A stretch of DNA of 64,000 nt, taken from contig NZ_FOIB01000001.1 of the NCBI RefSeq assembly GCF_900111765.1, positions 1,178,001-1,242,000 of the forward strand, given 5' to 3'. Made by a program: the position numbers and the translations under genes. Each line of letters begins with the position of its first letter. Positions within the stretch are counted from its first letter, which is position 1. Of this stretch, positions 9,907-18,092 are shown one piece after another. This DNA comes from Myxococcus fulvus (GTDB lineage Bacteria > Myxococcota > Myxococcia > Myxococcales > Myxococcaceae). The notes beneath the pieces are model-generated. The model did no database searches. It saw only the letters and a list, made by a program, of their open reading frames with translations, and had not been told where the DNA came from.

Positions 9907-9936
9907 GGGCGATATGCCAGGGGTGTGCCCGCGTTC
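9907..9936 (+). promoter_or_regulatory. Shared upstream box, copy 1 (GGGCGATAT...GCGTTC)
   Basis: GGGCGATAT at 9907-9915 is followed after 15 bases by GCGTTC at 9931-9936, with GATAT starting 59 bases before the ATG of the first ChaN-like lipoprotein. The same two blocks occur at nearly the same distance before the other two copies, although the rest of this leader has diverged from theirs. It could be a promoter or operator; this is an inference from conservation only. Confidence 0.4.
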
Positions 9937-9969
9937 TAGTCTCCCGGACAAGGACTTCTGGGAGGCAGC

Positions 9970-11442
9970 ATGGTGCGAGCCGCTGTCGTCGCGGTGCTGG
10001 CAGGTCTGTTCGTCATGGGCTGCGCGGCCCATCGCAGTGATTTGGACTATCCGGACCGGGAGGCCATCTACGACCGGCCGCTCGAGGAGATGTGGCCGGA
10101 GGTCCAGGGCTTCTTCACCCGCAACGAGCTGCCCTTCCGCGAGGACAAGGGCAGCCGGGTGCTGGAGACGGAGTGGCGGCAGGAGTTCGGCGGCTCGAAG
10201 GTCGCCGGCTTCTTCCACCGCTACCTGGTGGTGGGCCGACGAGAGACGCCCACGACGAGCAAGCTGCAAATCTTCCGCATCACCAAGAGCCGGAACAAGA
10301 CGCTGCAGAACCCGGCCGTGCAGATCGACTGGGGCGTCAGCCGCATCCTGGCCCCCTCGGAGGACGCGGAGACGAGAGGCCTGAGCGTGGAGGACTTCGA
10401 GGACCGCCTGGCGGAGCCTCGGGGCGAGAACGCCTTCTTCGCGGAGTCTGGGCAGGGCCAGCGGGACATGGTGATGGAGTGGCGGGTGTTCCGCGAGGTG
10501 GCGCCGCTGCTGTCGAAGGAGGAGAACGCGCCCAAGCCGGTGCAGGTCGCCAAGGCGCCCAACGCGAAGGAGGCGCCGTCGCAGATGGCGGTGGAGTGCG
10601 GCCTGCCCATCATCGGCCTGGGCAAGAAGGCGCAGCCGGGCACGGTGATGCTGCTGGGCGAGATGCACGGCACGCAGGAGGTGCCGCGCTTCGTGGCGCA
10701 GATGGCGTGTCAGGCGGTGGTCGCGGGGCTGCCGGTGACGGTGGGGCTGGAGCTGCCGCTGGAGAACCAGGACCGCGTGGACGCGTTCATCGACAGCCCG
10801 GGCGCGGAGGACGACTGGCTCAAGCTGATGGAGGCACCGTTCTGGCGCAGCCCGTATCCGGACGGACGCGGCAGCGCGGCCATGGCGAACATGCTCGAGC
10901 ACCTGCGTCAGCTGCGCTCGCAGGGGCTGGACGTGGATGTCTTCGTGTTCGACCACCCGAAGGCGAACGGGCAGCAGCGTGAGGACGCGATGGCGGCCAC
11001 GGTGGCGCTCCAGGTGGAGGCGGGCCCCAAGCGCTTCCACGTGGTGCTGTCGGGCAACATCCACTCGCGCACGAAGAAGGGCCTGCCGTGGAACAAGGAC
11101 CACAAGCCCATGGGCTACCTGCTGAAGCAGAAGCTGGACGACGTGGTGGCGCTGGACATGGCGTATGACAGCGGCACGGCGTGGATCTGCTCGGTGGACA
11201 GCAAGGGCGTGCGAGACAGGCTGGACTGCGGCGTGCGCGACGCGAAGGGCAAGAACAACGGCGAGCGCTACTTCGTGCACACCTGGGACTCGGCGAACGC
11301 GGAGGGCTACCACGGCGTGTTCTACGTGGGCGCGGTGAACGCCTCCGCGCCGGCCATCCGCGTGGGCGACAGCGGTCCTGGCAAGGAGGGCAGCAAGAAC
11401 CCCTTCGTGCCGGAGGCGGGGAAGCTCGCGTCGTCGCGGTAG
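9970..11442 (+). CDS. ChaN/EreA/TIKI-like lipoprotein, tandem copy 1
   Basis: 490 aa lipoprotein (lipobox FVMGC, Cys18). Residues about 22-115 form an alpha/beta domain (PLEEMWPEVQGFF ... VLETEW) that resembles helix-grip lipoprotein domains of the BamC type. The C-terminal half carries the signature of the ChaN/erythromycin esterase/TIKI hydrolase fold: GEMHGTQEVP at about 230, GLELPLEN at about 259 and SGNIHS at about 361. Known members bind haem, cleave peptides or open macrolactones; the activity here is unknown. The start has GGGAGG at 9959-9964. It is the most diverged of three adjacent paralogues, especially in its central linker (about residues 125-145). Confidence 0.75.
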   Translation: MVRAAVVAVLAGLFVMGCAAHRSDLDYPDREAIYDRPLEEMWPEVQGFFTRNELPFREDKGSRVLETEWRQEFGGSKVAGFFHRYLVVGRRETPTTSKLQIFRITKSRNKTLQNPAVQIDWGVSRILAPSEDAETRGLSVEDFEDRLAEPRGENAFFAESGQGQRDMVMEWRVFREVAPLLSKEENAPKPVQVAKAPNAKEAPSQMAVECGLPIIGLGKKAQPGTVMLLGEMHGTQEVPRFVAQMACQAVVAGLPVTVGLELPLENQDRVDAFIDSPGAEDDWLKLMEAPFWRSPYPDGRGSAAMANMLEHLRQLRSQGLDVDVFVFDHPKANGQQREDAMAATVALQVEAGPKRFHVVLSGNIHSRTKKGLPWNKDHKPMGYLLKQKLDDVVALDMAYDSGTAWICSVDSKGVRDRLDCGVRDAKGKNNGERYFVHTWDSANAEGYHGVFYVGAVNASAPAIRVGDSGPGKEGSKNPFVPEAGKLASSR

Positions 11443-11446
11443 CTCC

Positions 11447-11477
11447 GGGCGATATATCCGCCCTCCCACTCGCGTTC
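11447..11477 (+). promoter_or_regulatory. Shared upstream box, copy 2 (GGGCGATAT...GCGTTC)
   Basis: GGGCGATAT at 11447-11455 and GCGTTC at 11472-11477, with GATAT starting 58 bases before the second paralogue's ATG. The box begins only a few bases after the stop codon of copy 1, so it could allow separate transcription of copy 2. Confidence 0.4.
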
Positions 11478-11508
11478 CTCACCCTGGAACGTGATGTCGG
11501 GAGGGTGG

Positions 11509-13011
11509 ATGCGCTCGGTTCTTTACGCGGTGTTGTTGTTGTCGACGTGGGTGGGGCTGGGGTGCGCGGCCCACCGCAGTGATTTGGAGATTCCGGACCG
11601 GGAGGCCATCTACGACCGTCCACTGGACGAGATGTGGCCGGAGGTCCGGGAGTTCTTCACCCGCAACAAGCTGCCCTTCCGCGAAGACCGAGGCAGCCAG
11701 GTGCTGGAGACGGAGTGGCGGCAGGAATTCGGAGGCTCGAAGGTCGCGGGCTTCTTCCACCGCTACATGGTGGTGGGTCGGAAGGAGACGCCCACGTCGA
11801 GCAAGCTCCAAATCTTCCGCATCACCAAGAGCCGGAACAAGGCGCTGCAGAACCCGGCGGTGCAACTCGACTGGGGCGTCGGGCGTGGCATCGGGATTGG
11901 GGATGGGTCGAACGGTCCGGAGGCTACGCCGGGAGAGAGCGTGGTGCAGACCACGACCGAGGACTGGGAGGAGGTCATCGCGGAGCCCCGAGGCGAGAAC
12001 GCCTTCTTCGCGGAGTCGGGGCAGGCGCAGCGCGACCTCCTGATGGAGTGGCGGGTGTTCCGCGAGGTGGCGCCGAAGCTGGCGAAGGAGGAGAACGCTC
12101 CCAAGCAGGTGCAGGTCGCGAAGGCGCCCACCGCGAAGGACGCGCCGTCGCAGATGTCCATCGAGTGCGGCCTGCCCATCATCGGCCTGGGCAAGAAGGC
12201 GAAGCCCGGCACGGTGATGATGCTGGGGGAGCTGCACGGCACGCAGGAGGTGCCGCGCTTCGTGGCCCAGACGTCCTGCCAGGTGACGGTGGCGGGGACG
12301 CCAGTGACGGTGGGATTGGAGATTCCGCTGGAGAACCAGGGCCGCGTGGACGCGTTCCTCGACAGCCAGGGCGAAGAGGGTGACTGGCTCAAGCTGATGG
12401 AGTCTCCGTTCTGGCGCAGCCCGTATCCGGACGGGCGCGGCAGCGAGGCGATGGCGAACATGCTGGAGCAACTGCGCCAGCTGCGCTCGCAGGGCCTGGA
12501 CGTGGACGTCGTGGTGTTCGACCACCCGAAGGCGAACGGGCAGCAGCGCGAGGACGCGATGGCGGCCACGCTGGTCCACCAGGTGGAGTCGGCGCCGAAG
12601 CGTTTCTACGTGGTGCTGTCGGGCAACATCCACTCGCGCACGAAGAAGGGGCTGCCGTGGAACAAGGACCACCGGCCGATGGGGCTGCTGCTCAAGGAGA
12701 AGCTGGATGACGTGGTGGCGCTGGACATGGCGTACGACAGCGGCACGGCGTGGATCTGCTCGGTGGACAGCCAGGGCAAGCGGGACAGGCTGGACTGCGG
12801 CGTGCGCGAGACGAAGGGCAAGAACAACGGCGACCGCTACTTCGTGCACACCTGGGACTCGGTAAACTCGGAGGGCTACCACGGCGTGTTCTATGTGGGC
12901 TCGGTGAATGCCTCCGCGCCCGCCATCCGCGTGGGGGACAGCGGCCCGGGCAAGGAGGGGAGCAAGAACCCCTTCACCCCGGAGACGGGGAAGGTCGCGT
13001 CCTCGCGCTGA
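11509..13011 (+). CDS. ChaN/EreA/TIKI-like lipoprotein, tandem copy 2
   Basis: 500 aa from the ATG at 11509, chosen because CGGGAGGG lies just before it and it begins the lipoprotein signal (lipobox VGLGC, Cys19); a GTG and an ATG at 11491 and 11494 are in frame. It has the same two-domain plan as copy 1, with GELHGTQEVP, GLEIPLENQ and SGNIHSRTKKG conserved. It is closest to copy 3, with long identical stretches at base level. The central linker is Gly/Thr-rich and unlike either neighbour. The tail matches copy 1 (GDSGPGKEGSKNPF). Confidence 0.75.
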   Translation: MRSVLYAVLLLSTWVGLGCAAHRSDLEIPDREAIYDRPLDEMWPEVREFFTRNKLPFREDRGSQVLETEWRQEFGGSKVAGFFHRYMVVGRKETPTSSKLQIFRITKSRNKALQNPAVQLDWGVGRGIGIGDGSNGPEATPGESVVQTTTEDWEEVIAEPRGENAFFAESGQAQRDLLMEWRVFREVAPKLAKEENAPKQVQVAKAPTAKDAPSQMSIECGLPIIGLGKKAKPGTVMMLGELHGTQEVPRFVAQTSCQVTVAGTPVTVGLEIPLENQGRVDAFLDSQGEEGDWLKLMESPFWRSPYPDGRGSEAMANMLEQLRQLRSQGLDVDVVVFDHPKANGQQREDAMAATLVHQVESAPKRFYVVLSGNIHSRTKKGLPWNKDHRPMGLLLKEKLDDVVALDMAYDSGTAWICSVDSQGKRDRLDCGVRETKGKNNGDRYFVHTWDSVNSEGYHGVFYVGSVNASAPAIRVGDSGPGKEGSKNPFTPETGKVASSR

Positions 13012-13015
13012 GCCG

Positions 13016-13046
13016 TGGCGATATGGCCGCCCTCCTGCTCGCGTTC
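13016..13046 (+). promoter_or_regulatory. Shared upstream box, copy 3 (TGGCGATAT...GCGTTC)
   Basis: TGGCGATAT at 13016-13024 and GCGTTC at 13041-13046, with GATAT starting 58 bases before the ATG of the third paralogue. The whole spacer resembles the one before copy 2, so it was probably duplicated together with the gene. Confidence 0.4.
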
Positions 13047-13077
13047 ATGTATTTGCAACGCGATGTCAGGAGGGTGG

Positions 13078-14613
13078 ATGCGCTCGGTTCTCTACGCGGT
13101 GGTGTTGTTGTCGGCCTGGGGTTGGGTGGGTTGTGCGGCCCACCGCAGTGATTTGGAGATTCCGGACCGGGAGGCCATCTACGACCGTCCACTGGACGAG
13201 ATGTGGCCGGAGGTCCGGGAGTTCTTCACCCGCAACAAGCTGCCCTTCCGCGAGGACAGAGGCAGCCGGGTGCTGGAGACGGAGTGGCGGCAGGAATTTG
13301 GAGGCTCGAAGGTCGCGGGCTTCTTCCACCGCTACATGGTCGTGGGTCGGAAGGAGACGCCCACGTCGAGCAAGCTGCAGATCTTCCGCATCACCAAGAG
13401 CCAGAACAAGACGCTGGCCAACGCAGGGAACCAGATTGATTGGTCCCCCACCCGGGCCTGGGGCATGGGGCCCCGGAGCGGTATGTCGGAGACGAGCGCG
13501 GATGACTACCAGGTCGAGCCGACCCAGCCGCAGAGCGCGCCGCTGACCAGCGCCGAGGATTGGGAGGAGGTCATCGCGACGCCTCGTGGGGAGAACTCCT
13601 TCTTCGCGGAGTCGGCACAGGGACAGCGCGACCTGGTGATGGAGTGGCGGGTGTTCCGCGAGGTGGCGCCCAAGCTGGCGAAGGAAGAGAACGCGCCCAA
13701 GCCGGTGCAGGTGGCCAAGGCGCCCACCGCGAAGGACGCGCCGTCGCAGGTGGCCATCGAGTGCGGCTTGCCCATCATCGGTCTGAGCAAGCAGGCGAAG
13801 CCGGGAGCGATGCTCCTGTTGGGTGAGCTGCATGGCACGCAGGAGGTGCCGCGCTTCGTGGCCCAGACGTCGTGCCAGTCGGCCGTGGCCGGGTTGCCGG
13901 TGACGGTGGGGTTGGAGCTTCCGCTGGAGAACCAGGGCCGCGTGGACGCGTTCCTCGACAGCCAGGGCGAGGAGGGTGACTGGCTGAAGCTGATGGAGGC
14001 GCCGTTCTGGCGCAGCCCGTATCCGGACGGGCGCGGCAGCGAGGCGATGGCGAACATGCTGGAGCAGCTGCGCCAGCTTCGCTCGCAGGGGCTGGACGTG
14101 GACGTCGTGGTGTTCGACCACCCGAAGGCGAACGGACAGCAGCGCGAGGACGCGATGGCGGCCACGCTGGTCCACCAGGTGGAGTCGGCGCCGAAGCGCT
14201 TCTATGTGGTGCTGTCGGGCAACATCCACTCGCGCACGAAGAAGGGGCTGCCGTGGAACAAGGACCACCGGCCGATGGGGTTGCTGCTCAAGGAGAAGCT
14301 GGATGACGTGGTGGCGCTGGACATGGCGTACGACAGCGGCACGGCGTGGATCTGCTCGGTGGACAGTCAGGGCAAGCGGGACAAGCTGGACTGCGGCGTG
14401 CGCGAGACGAAGGGGAAGAACAACGGCGAGCGGTACTTCGTGCACACCTGGGACTCGGTGAACGCGGAGGGCTATCACGGCGTGTTCTACGTGGGCTCGG
14501 TGAACGCCTCCGCGCCCGCCGTGCACCGGGGCCTGGGGCGTCCGGGCGCGGATGACAACTCGAACCATCCGGCTCCCGACGAAGGGTGGAAGCTGGCGGA
14601 GTTCGGGCGCTGA
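13078..14613 (+). CDS. ChaN/EreA/TIKI-like lipoprotein, tandem copy 3
   Basis: 511 aa from the ATG at 13078, placed after AGGAGGGTGG and at the start of the lipoprotein signal (lipobox GWVGC, Cys19). N-terminal and catalytic-type regions are nearly the same as copy 2 (GELHGTQEVP, GLELPLENQ, SGNIHSRTKKG). Two parts differ sharply. The central linker is longer and rich in Ser, Pro and Gln, and the last 35 residues (from APAVHRGLGRP) replace the tail shared by copies 1 and 2. Such differences suggest changed partner binding or localisation rather than a changed active site; this is an inference. Confidence 0.75.
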   Translation: MRSVLYAVVLLSAWGWVGCAAHRSDLEIPDREAIYDRPLDEMWPEVREFFTRNKLPFREDRGSRVLETEWRQEFGGSKVAGFFHRYMVVGRKETPTSSKLQIFRITKSQNKTLANAGNQIDWSPTRAWGMGPRSGMSETSADDYQVEPTQPQSAPLTSAEDWEEVIATPRGENSFFAESAQGQRDLVMEWRVFREVAPKLAKEENAPKPVQVAKAPTAKDAPSQVAIECGLPIIGLSKQAKPGAMLLLGELHGTQEVPRFVAQTSCQSAVAGLPVTVGLELPLENQGRVDAFLDSQGEEGDWLKLMEAPFWRSPYPDGRGSEAMANMLEQLRQLRSQGLDVDVVVFDHPKANGQQREDAMAATLVHQVESAPKRFYVVLSGNIHSRTKKGLPWNKDHRPMGLLLKEKLDDVVALDMAYDSGTAWICSVDSQGKRDKLDCGVRETKGKNNGERYFVHTWDSVNAEGYHGVFYVGSVNASAPAVHRGLGRPGADDNSNHPAPDEGWKLAEFGR

Positions 14614-14624
14614 CAGCGACGCGG

Positions 14625-14661
14625 GCGGACCGCGTCACGGCTGCTGCGTGGCCCGGTCCGC
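14625..14661. terminator. Possible terminator hairpin after the lipoprotein triplet
   Basis: GCGGACCG (14625-14632) and CGGTCCGC (14654-14661) form a perfect 8-bp stem with a 21-base GC-rich loop between the third lipoprotein gene and hutF. There is no T run, so intrinsic termination is uncertain. Confidence 0.3.
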
Positions 14662-14679
14662 TGGCGTACGCTCGGCGGG

Positions 14680-16062
14680 GTGAGCGACATCACTGTCTAC
14701 CAGCCGGACTTCCTGTACGTGGGAGGCCGGCTCATCCAAGGGGGCGCCCTGGCCGTGGGCGCCGATGGCCGTATCCTCGAGGCGGCTGACGTGCCCGCCG
14801 GGGCGAGCGTCGTGCGGCTGCGAGGCCGCGCGCTGTTGCCGGGGCTCGTCAATGGCCACTCCCACGCGTTCCAGCGGCTCATCCGCGGGCGCACCGAGTA
14901 CGTGGTCGCCGGGCACGAGGCGGATGACTTCTGGAGCTGGCGCGAGGCCATGTATCGCGCCGCCGAGTCCCTGGGACCCGACGACGTCTACGTGGCCTCC
15001 CGACAGGTCTTCGTGGAGATGGCGCTCGCCGGCATCACCACCGTGGGCGAGTTCCACTACATCCACCACCAGCAGGACGGCACGCCGTACGCGGACCGGA
15101 ACGTGTTGGCCAAGGCCGTCATCCGCGCCGCGCGGGACGCGGGCCTGCGCATCTGTCTGCTCCGCGTGGGCTATGCGCGCGCAGGCTTCCAGGTGGCGCC
15201 CAATCCCCGGCAGCGGCGCTTCATCGATCCGGACGTGGACACGTTCCTCGCGTCGGCACAGGCGCTCGCGGGCGAGGTGAAGGGCGACGCGGCGGTGAGC
15301 GTGGGGCTCGCGCCCCACAGCGTGCGCGCGGTACCGAGAGATTGGCTGTCCGCCGTCTCGAAGACGCGGGGCTTCCCCGTGCACATGCACGTCGCTGAGC
15401 AGCCCAAGGAGATCGAAGCGAGCCTCGCGGAGTACGGCCGGCGCCCGGTGGAGCTGCTGTCGGACCTGGGCCTGTTGGGGCCGGGCTTCACCGCCGTGCA
15501 CGGCGTGCACCTGACGGACGAGGAGGTGTCCATGTTGGGCGCCGCCCGCGCGACGGTGTGCGCGTGTCCGTCCACGGAGCGCAACCTGGGTGACGGCATC
15601 GTCCCCGCGGACGCGCTGGTGAAGGCGGGGGCGCGCATCAGCCTGGGCTCGGACAGTCAGGCGCATGTGGACCTGCTGGACGAGGCCCGTCAGCTGGAGG
15701 GGCACCTGCGGCTCTCCCGGCTGCGGCGCGCGGTCCTGGACCCGGGAGGTGGAGAGGTCTCCGGCCTGGGGGCGCGGCTGCTGGACATGGCCACCGTGGA
15801 TGGCGCGCGCTGCCTGGGGCTGTCCACGGGGACGCTGGCGCCGGGCGCGCTGGCGGACTTCTTCACGGTGGACCTGGGCCATCCGTCGCTCGTGGGCGCG
15901 TCGCCGCGGTCGCTGCTCGCCTCCATCGTGCTGGGCGCGGAGAAGGCGGCGGTGCGCGACGTGGCGGTGGCCGGACGGCTGGTGGTCCGGGACGGCGTGC
16001 ATCCGCTGGCGGAGGAGAGCGGGCGCGCCTTCCAGACGCTCTCGCATTCGCTGTATCGATGA
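14680..16062 (+). CDS. hutF: Formimidoylglutamate deiminase
   Basis: 460 aa member of the amidohydrolase superfamily; HutF converts N-formimidoyl-glutamate to N-formyl-glutamate in the five-step histidine degradation route. Metal and substrate motifs are all present: NGHSHAFQRLIRGRTE (HxH), EADDFWSWREAMY, HMHVAEQ, HGVHLTD and LGSDSQAHVD. The DDFWSWRE block is typical of HutF rather than of other deaminases. The start is GTG at 14680, with GGCGGG directly before it and no better alternative. An M20 hydrolase follows 57 bases downstream on the same strand. Confidence 0.9.
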   Translation: MSDITVYQPDFLYVGGRLIQGGALAVGADGRILEAADVPAGASVVRLRGRALLPGLVNGHSHAFQRLIRGRTEYVVAGHEADDFWSWREAMYRAAESLGPDDVYVASRQVFVEMALAGITTVGEFHYIHHQQDGTPYADRNVLAKAVIRAARDAGLRICLLRVGYARAGFQVAPNPRQRRFIDPDVDTFLASAQALAGEVKGDAAVSVGLAPHSVRAVPRDWLSAVSKTRGFPVHMHVAEQPKEIEASLAEYGRRPVELLSDLGLLGPGFTAVHGVHLTDEEVSMLGAARATVCACPSTERNLGDGIVPADALVKAGARISLGSDSQAHVDLLDEARQLEGHLRLSRLRRAVLDPGGGEVSGLGARLLDMATVDGARCLGLSTGTLAPGALADFFTVDLGHPSLVGASPRSLLASIVLGAEKAAVRDVAVAGRLVVRDGVHPLAEESGRAFQTLSHSLYR

Positions 16063-16119
16063 CGGGGGCTGGCGCCTGATGCCGGGCGATGGCATGACGC
16101 TTCGACGGAGGAAGTCTTC

Positions 16120-17253
16120 ATGAGCGACACGCTGCCCGCGCTGCGGGCCACCCTGGCGGAGCTGGTGGCGATGGACACCACGTCCGCTCGCCCCAACGCC
16201 CCGCTCATCGACTACGCGCAGGCGAGGCTGGAGAAGGCCGGGTTCAGCGCCGAGCGTCAGCGCTACACGGATGACGCGGGCGTGGAGAAGGTGAACCTGG
16301 TCGCGGTGAAGGGCGGCACCGGCCGGGCGGCGCTCGCGCTGGTGGGGCACTCCGACTGCGTGCCGTACGACGCGGCGTGGACGGACGCGCTGAAGCTGAC
16401 GGAGAAGGACGGCAAGCTGTACGCGCGCGGCGCCTGTGACACGAAGGGCTTCATCGCGTGCGCGCTGCACGCCGCCGAGCGGGCCCAGAAGCTCTCCGCG
16501 CCGCTGATGGTGGTGCTCACCGCGGACGAGGAGATTGGTCTCATCGGTGCGAAGAAGCTGGTGGCCGCGGGGCTGGGCCGCGCGCGGCACGCCATCGTCG
16601 GCGAGCCCACGAAGCTCACGCCGGTGCGCGCGAACAAGGGCTACTGCCTGGCGGAGGTGGAGGTGCTCGGCAAGGAAGGGCACAGCGCGTATCCGGACAC
16701 GGGCGCGTCGGCCATCTTCCGCGCGGGTCGCTTCCTGAACCGGCTGGAGCAGCTGGCCACCACGGTGTTGCGCGAGGAGCTCGACGAGGGCTTCCAGCCG
16801 CCGTTCACCACGGTGAACGTGGGCGTCATCCAGGGCGGCAAGGCGAAGAACATCCTGCCGGGCTCGTGCCGCTTCACGGTGGAGTGGCGGCCGATTCCAG
16901 GGCAGCCCACCGAGCGCGTGTCCGAGCTGCTGGAGTCCATCCGCCAGGAGCTGGTGCGCGACGAGCCCGCGTACGAGGCGCACATCCGCGTGCTGCGCAC
17001 GGACCGGGGTGTGAACACGCGCGCGGACGCGGAGGTGGTGCGCTTCCTGGCCGAGGCCAGCGGTAACGCGTCCACCACGGTGCCCTTCGGTACGGAGGCG
17101 CCGCAGATGACGGAGCTGGGCGCGGAGGCCGTGGTGTTCGGCCCCGGCGACATCCGGGTGGCGCACCAGACGGGCGAGCACGTGCCCATCGACGACCTGA
17201 TTCGCTGCGAGGCCGTGCTGGCCCGCGCCGTCGCGCACTTCTGCGGCAAGTGA
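16120..17253 (+). CDS. argE: M20 metallohydrolase, acetylornithine deacetylase (ArgE) type
   Basis: 377 aa cytoplasmic zinc hydrolase. Metal and catalytic positions of M20 enzymes are clear: VGHSDCVP (His, Asp), GACDTKG (bridging Asp), TADEEIG (catalytic Glu and ligand Glu), GEPTKL, and a late His in RVAHQTGEHVP. Overall it resembles ArgE, which removes acetyl from N-acetylornithine. Its place just after hutF leaves open that it acts on an N-acyl-glutamate from histidine breakdown, since no hutG is nearby; that is an inference. The start has GGAGGAAG about 10 bases upstream. Confidence 0.8.
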   Translation: MSDTLPALRATLAELVAMDTTSARPNAPLIDYAQARLEKAGFSAERQRYTDDAGVEKVNLVAVKGGTGRAALALVGHSDCVPYDAAWTDALKLTEKDGKLYARGACDTKGFIACALHAAERAQKLSAPLMVVLTADEEIGLIGAKKLVAAGLGRARHAIVGEPTKLTPVRANKGYCLAEVEVLGKEGHSAYPDTGASAIFRAGRFLNRLEQLATTVLREELDEGFQPPFTTVNVGVIQGGKAKNILPGSCRFTVEWRPIPGQPTERVSELLESIRQELVRDEPAYEAHIRVLRTDRGVNTRADAEVVRFLAEASGNASTTVPFGTEAPQMTELGAEAVVFGPGDIRVAHQTGEHVPIDDLIRCEAVLARAVAHFCGK

Positions 17254-17268
17254 GGTAGGGCTCGTGCG

Positions 17269-17307
17269 AGGAGCGACCGCCTTCGTTATGAAGGCCCGGT
17301 CGCTCCT
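17269..17307. terminator. Nested hairpin terminator after argE
   Basis: Perfect 11-bp arms AGGAGCGACCG (17269-17279) and CGGTCGCTCCT (17297-17307) enclose a second stem CCTTC/GAAGG (17280-17284 and 17290-17294). It begins 16 bases after the argE stop. Only a short TCT follows, so efficiency is uncertain, but the symmetry is unlikely by chance. Confidence 0.6.
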
Positions 17308-17324
17308 TCTCCCGGACCTCCGTC

Positions 17325-17912
17325 ATGCACTCCCGTCGACTCCTCTTCCTGCTCTCCAGTGCCCGTGAGAACGGCAACGCGGAGCAGCTCGCCCGCAAGG
17401 CCGCGGAGTCCCTGCCTCCCGGCACGGTGGCGGAGTGGGTGAACCTGGAGCGCTACCGGGGAGAGGTCTTCCAGGACCTGCGTCACTCCCCCGGCGGCTA
17501 CACGCAGCCCCTGAGCCCCGAGCTGTGGGACCTCGCCCAGCGCACGGTGTCCGCCGACGAGCTCGTGTTCGTCGCGCCCGTCTACTGGTACGGCCTGCCC
17601 GCCAACGCCGTGTCCTACCTGGAGCACTGGTCCCACTGGCTGAGAATCACCGAGCTGCGCTTCCGTGAGCGCATGCGCGGCAAGGTGCTCTCGCTGGTGA
17701 CCTCCCACTCCTCCGAAGAGGACGACGCCGTCGCCCAGCCCCTGCTCGAGAGCCTCCAGCTCAGCGCGGACTACATGGAGATGCACTGGCGCGGCGCGCT
17801 CATCGGCCACGGCAACACGCCCGGCCAGGTGCTCCAGGACACACGCGCCGTCACGACCGCGCGCGACTTTCTCGTGCGTCCCGTGGCTGTCTCGAAAACC
17901 GAAGCTGCCTGA
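17325..17912 (+). CDS. NADPH-dependent FMN reductase-like flavoprotein
   Basis: 195 aa with a flavodoxin-like fold. The N-terminal loop SSARENGNAEQLARKA matches the FMN phosphate-binding loop of NAD(P)H-dependent oxidoreductases, and VFVAPVYWYGLPANAV matches the loop over the flavin ring. Residues WVNLERYRGEVFQDLR follow the usual second strand. It is probably a cytoplasmic FMN-dependent quinone or nitro reductase; the substrate is not known. It is a single gene after a strong hairpin. Confidence 0.75.
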   Translation: MHSRRLLFLLSSARENGNAEQLARKAAESLPPGTVAEWVNLERYRGEVFQDLRHSPGGYTQPLSPELWDLAQRTVSADELVFVAPVYWYGLPANAVSYLEHWSHWLRITELRFRERMRGKVLSLVTSHSSEEDDAVAQPLLESLQLSADYMEMHWRGALIGHGNTPGQVLQDTRAVTTARDFLVRPVAVSKTEAA

Positions 17913-17937
17913 GTCCGTCCCCTGCACCGGCGCTGAT

Positions 17938-17967
17938 TTGACGCGTGCTCCGACGCGCCGCTAGGTT
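17938..17967 (+). promoter_or_regulatory. Putative sigma-70-like promoter for the DUF2167 gene
   Basis: TTGACG (17938-17943) and TAGGTT (17962-17967) are separated by 18 bases, about 125 bases before the DUF2167 ATG at 18093. The match is fair for a high-GC genome, and the region between the genes codes for nothing recognised. Confidence 0.35.
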
Positions 17968-18092
17968 GCCGCGCCTTTCGGCCCCGGGGGCCGCCGTGCG
18001 TGTGCGTCGAGCCGCGCGTGGCATCGTCAGCCTCGCTGACGCTTCACGTCCCTCCGGCCGATTGTGTCTGGAATCCCTGGAGGGGGAGCTCA

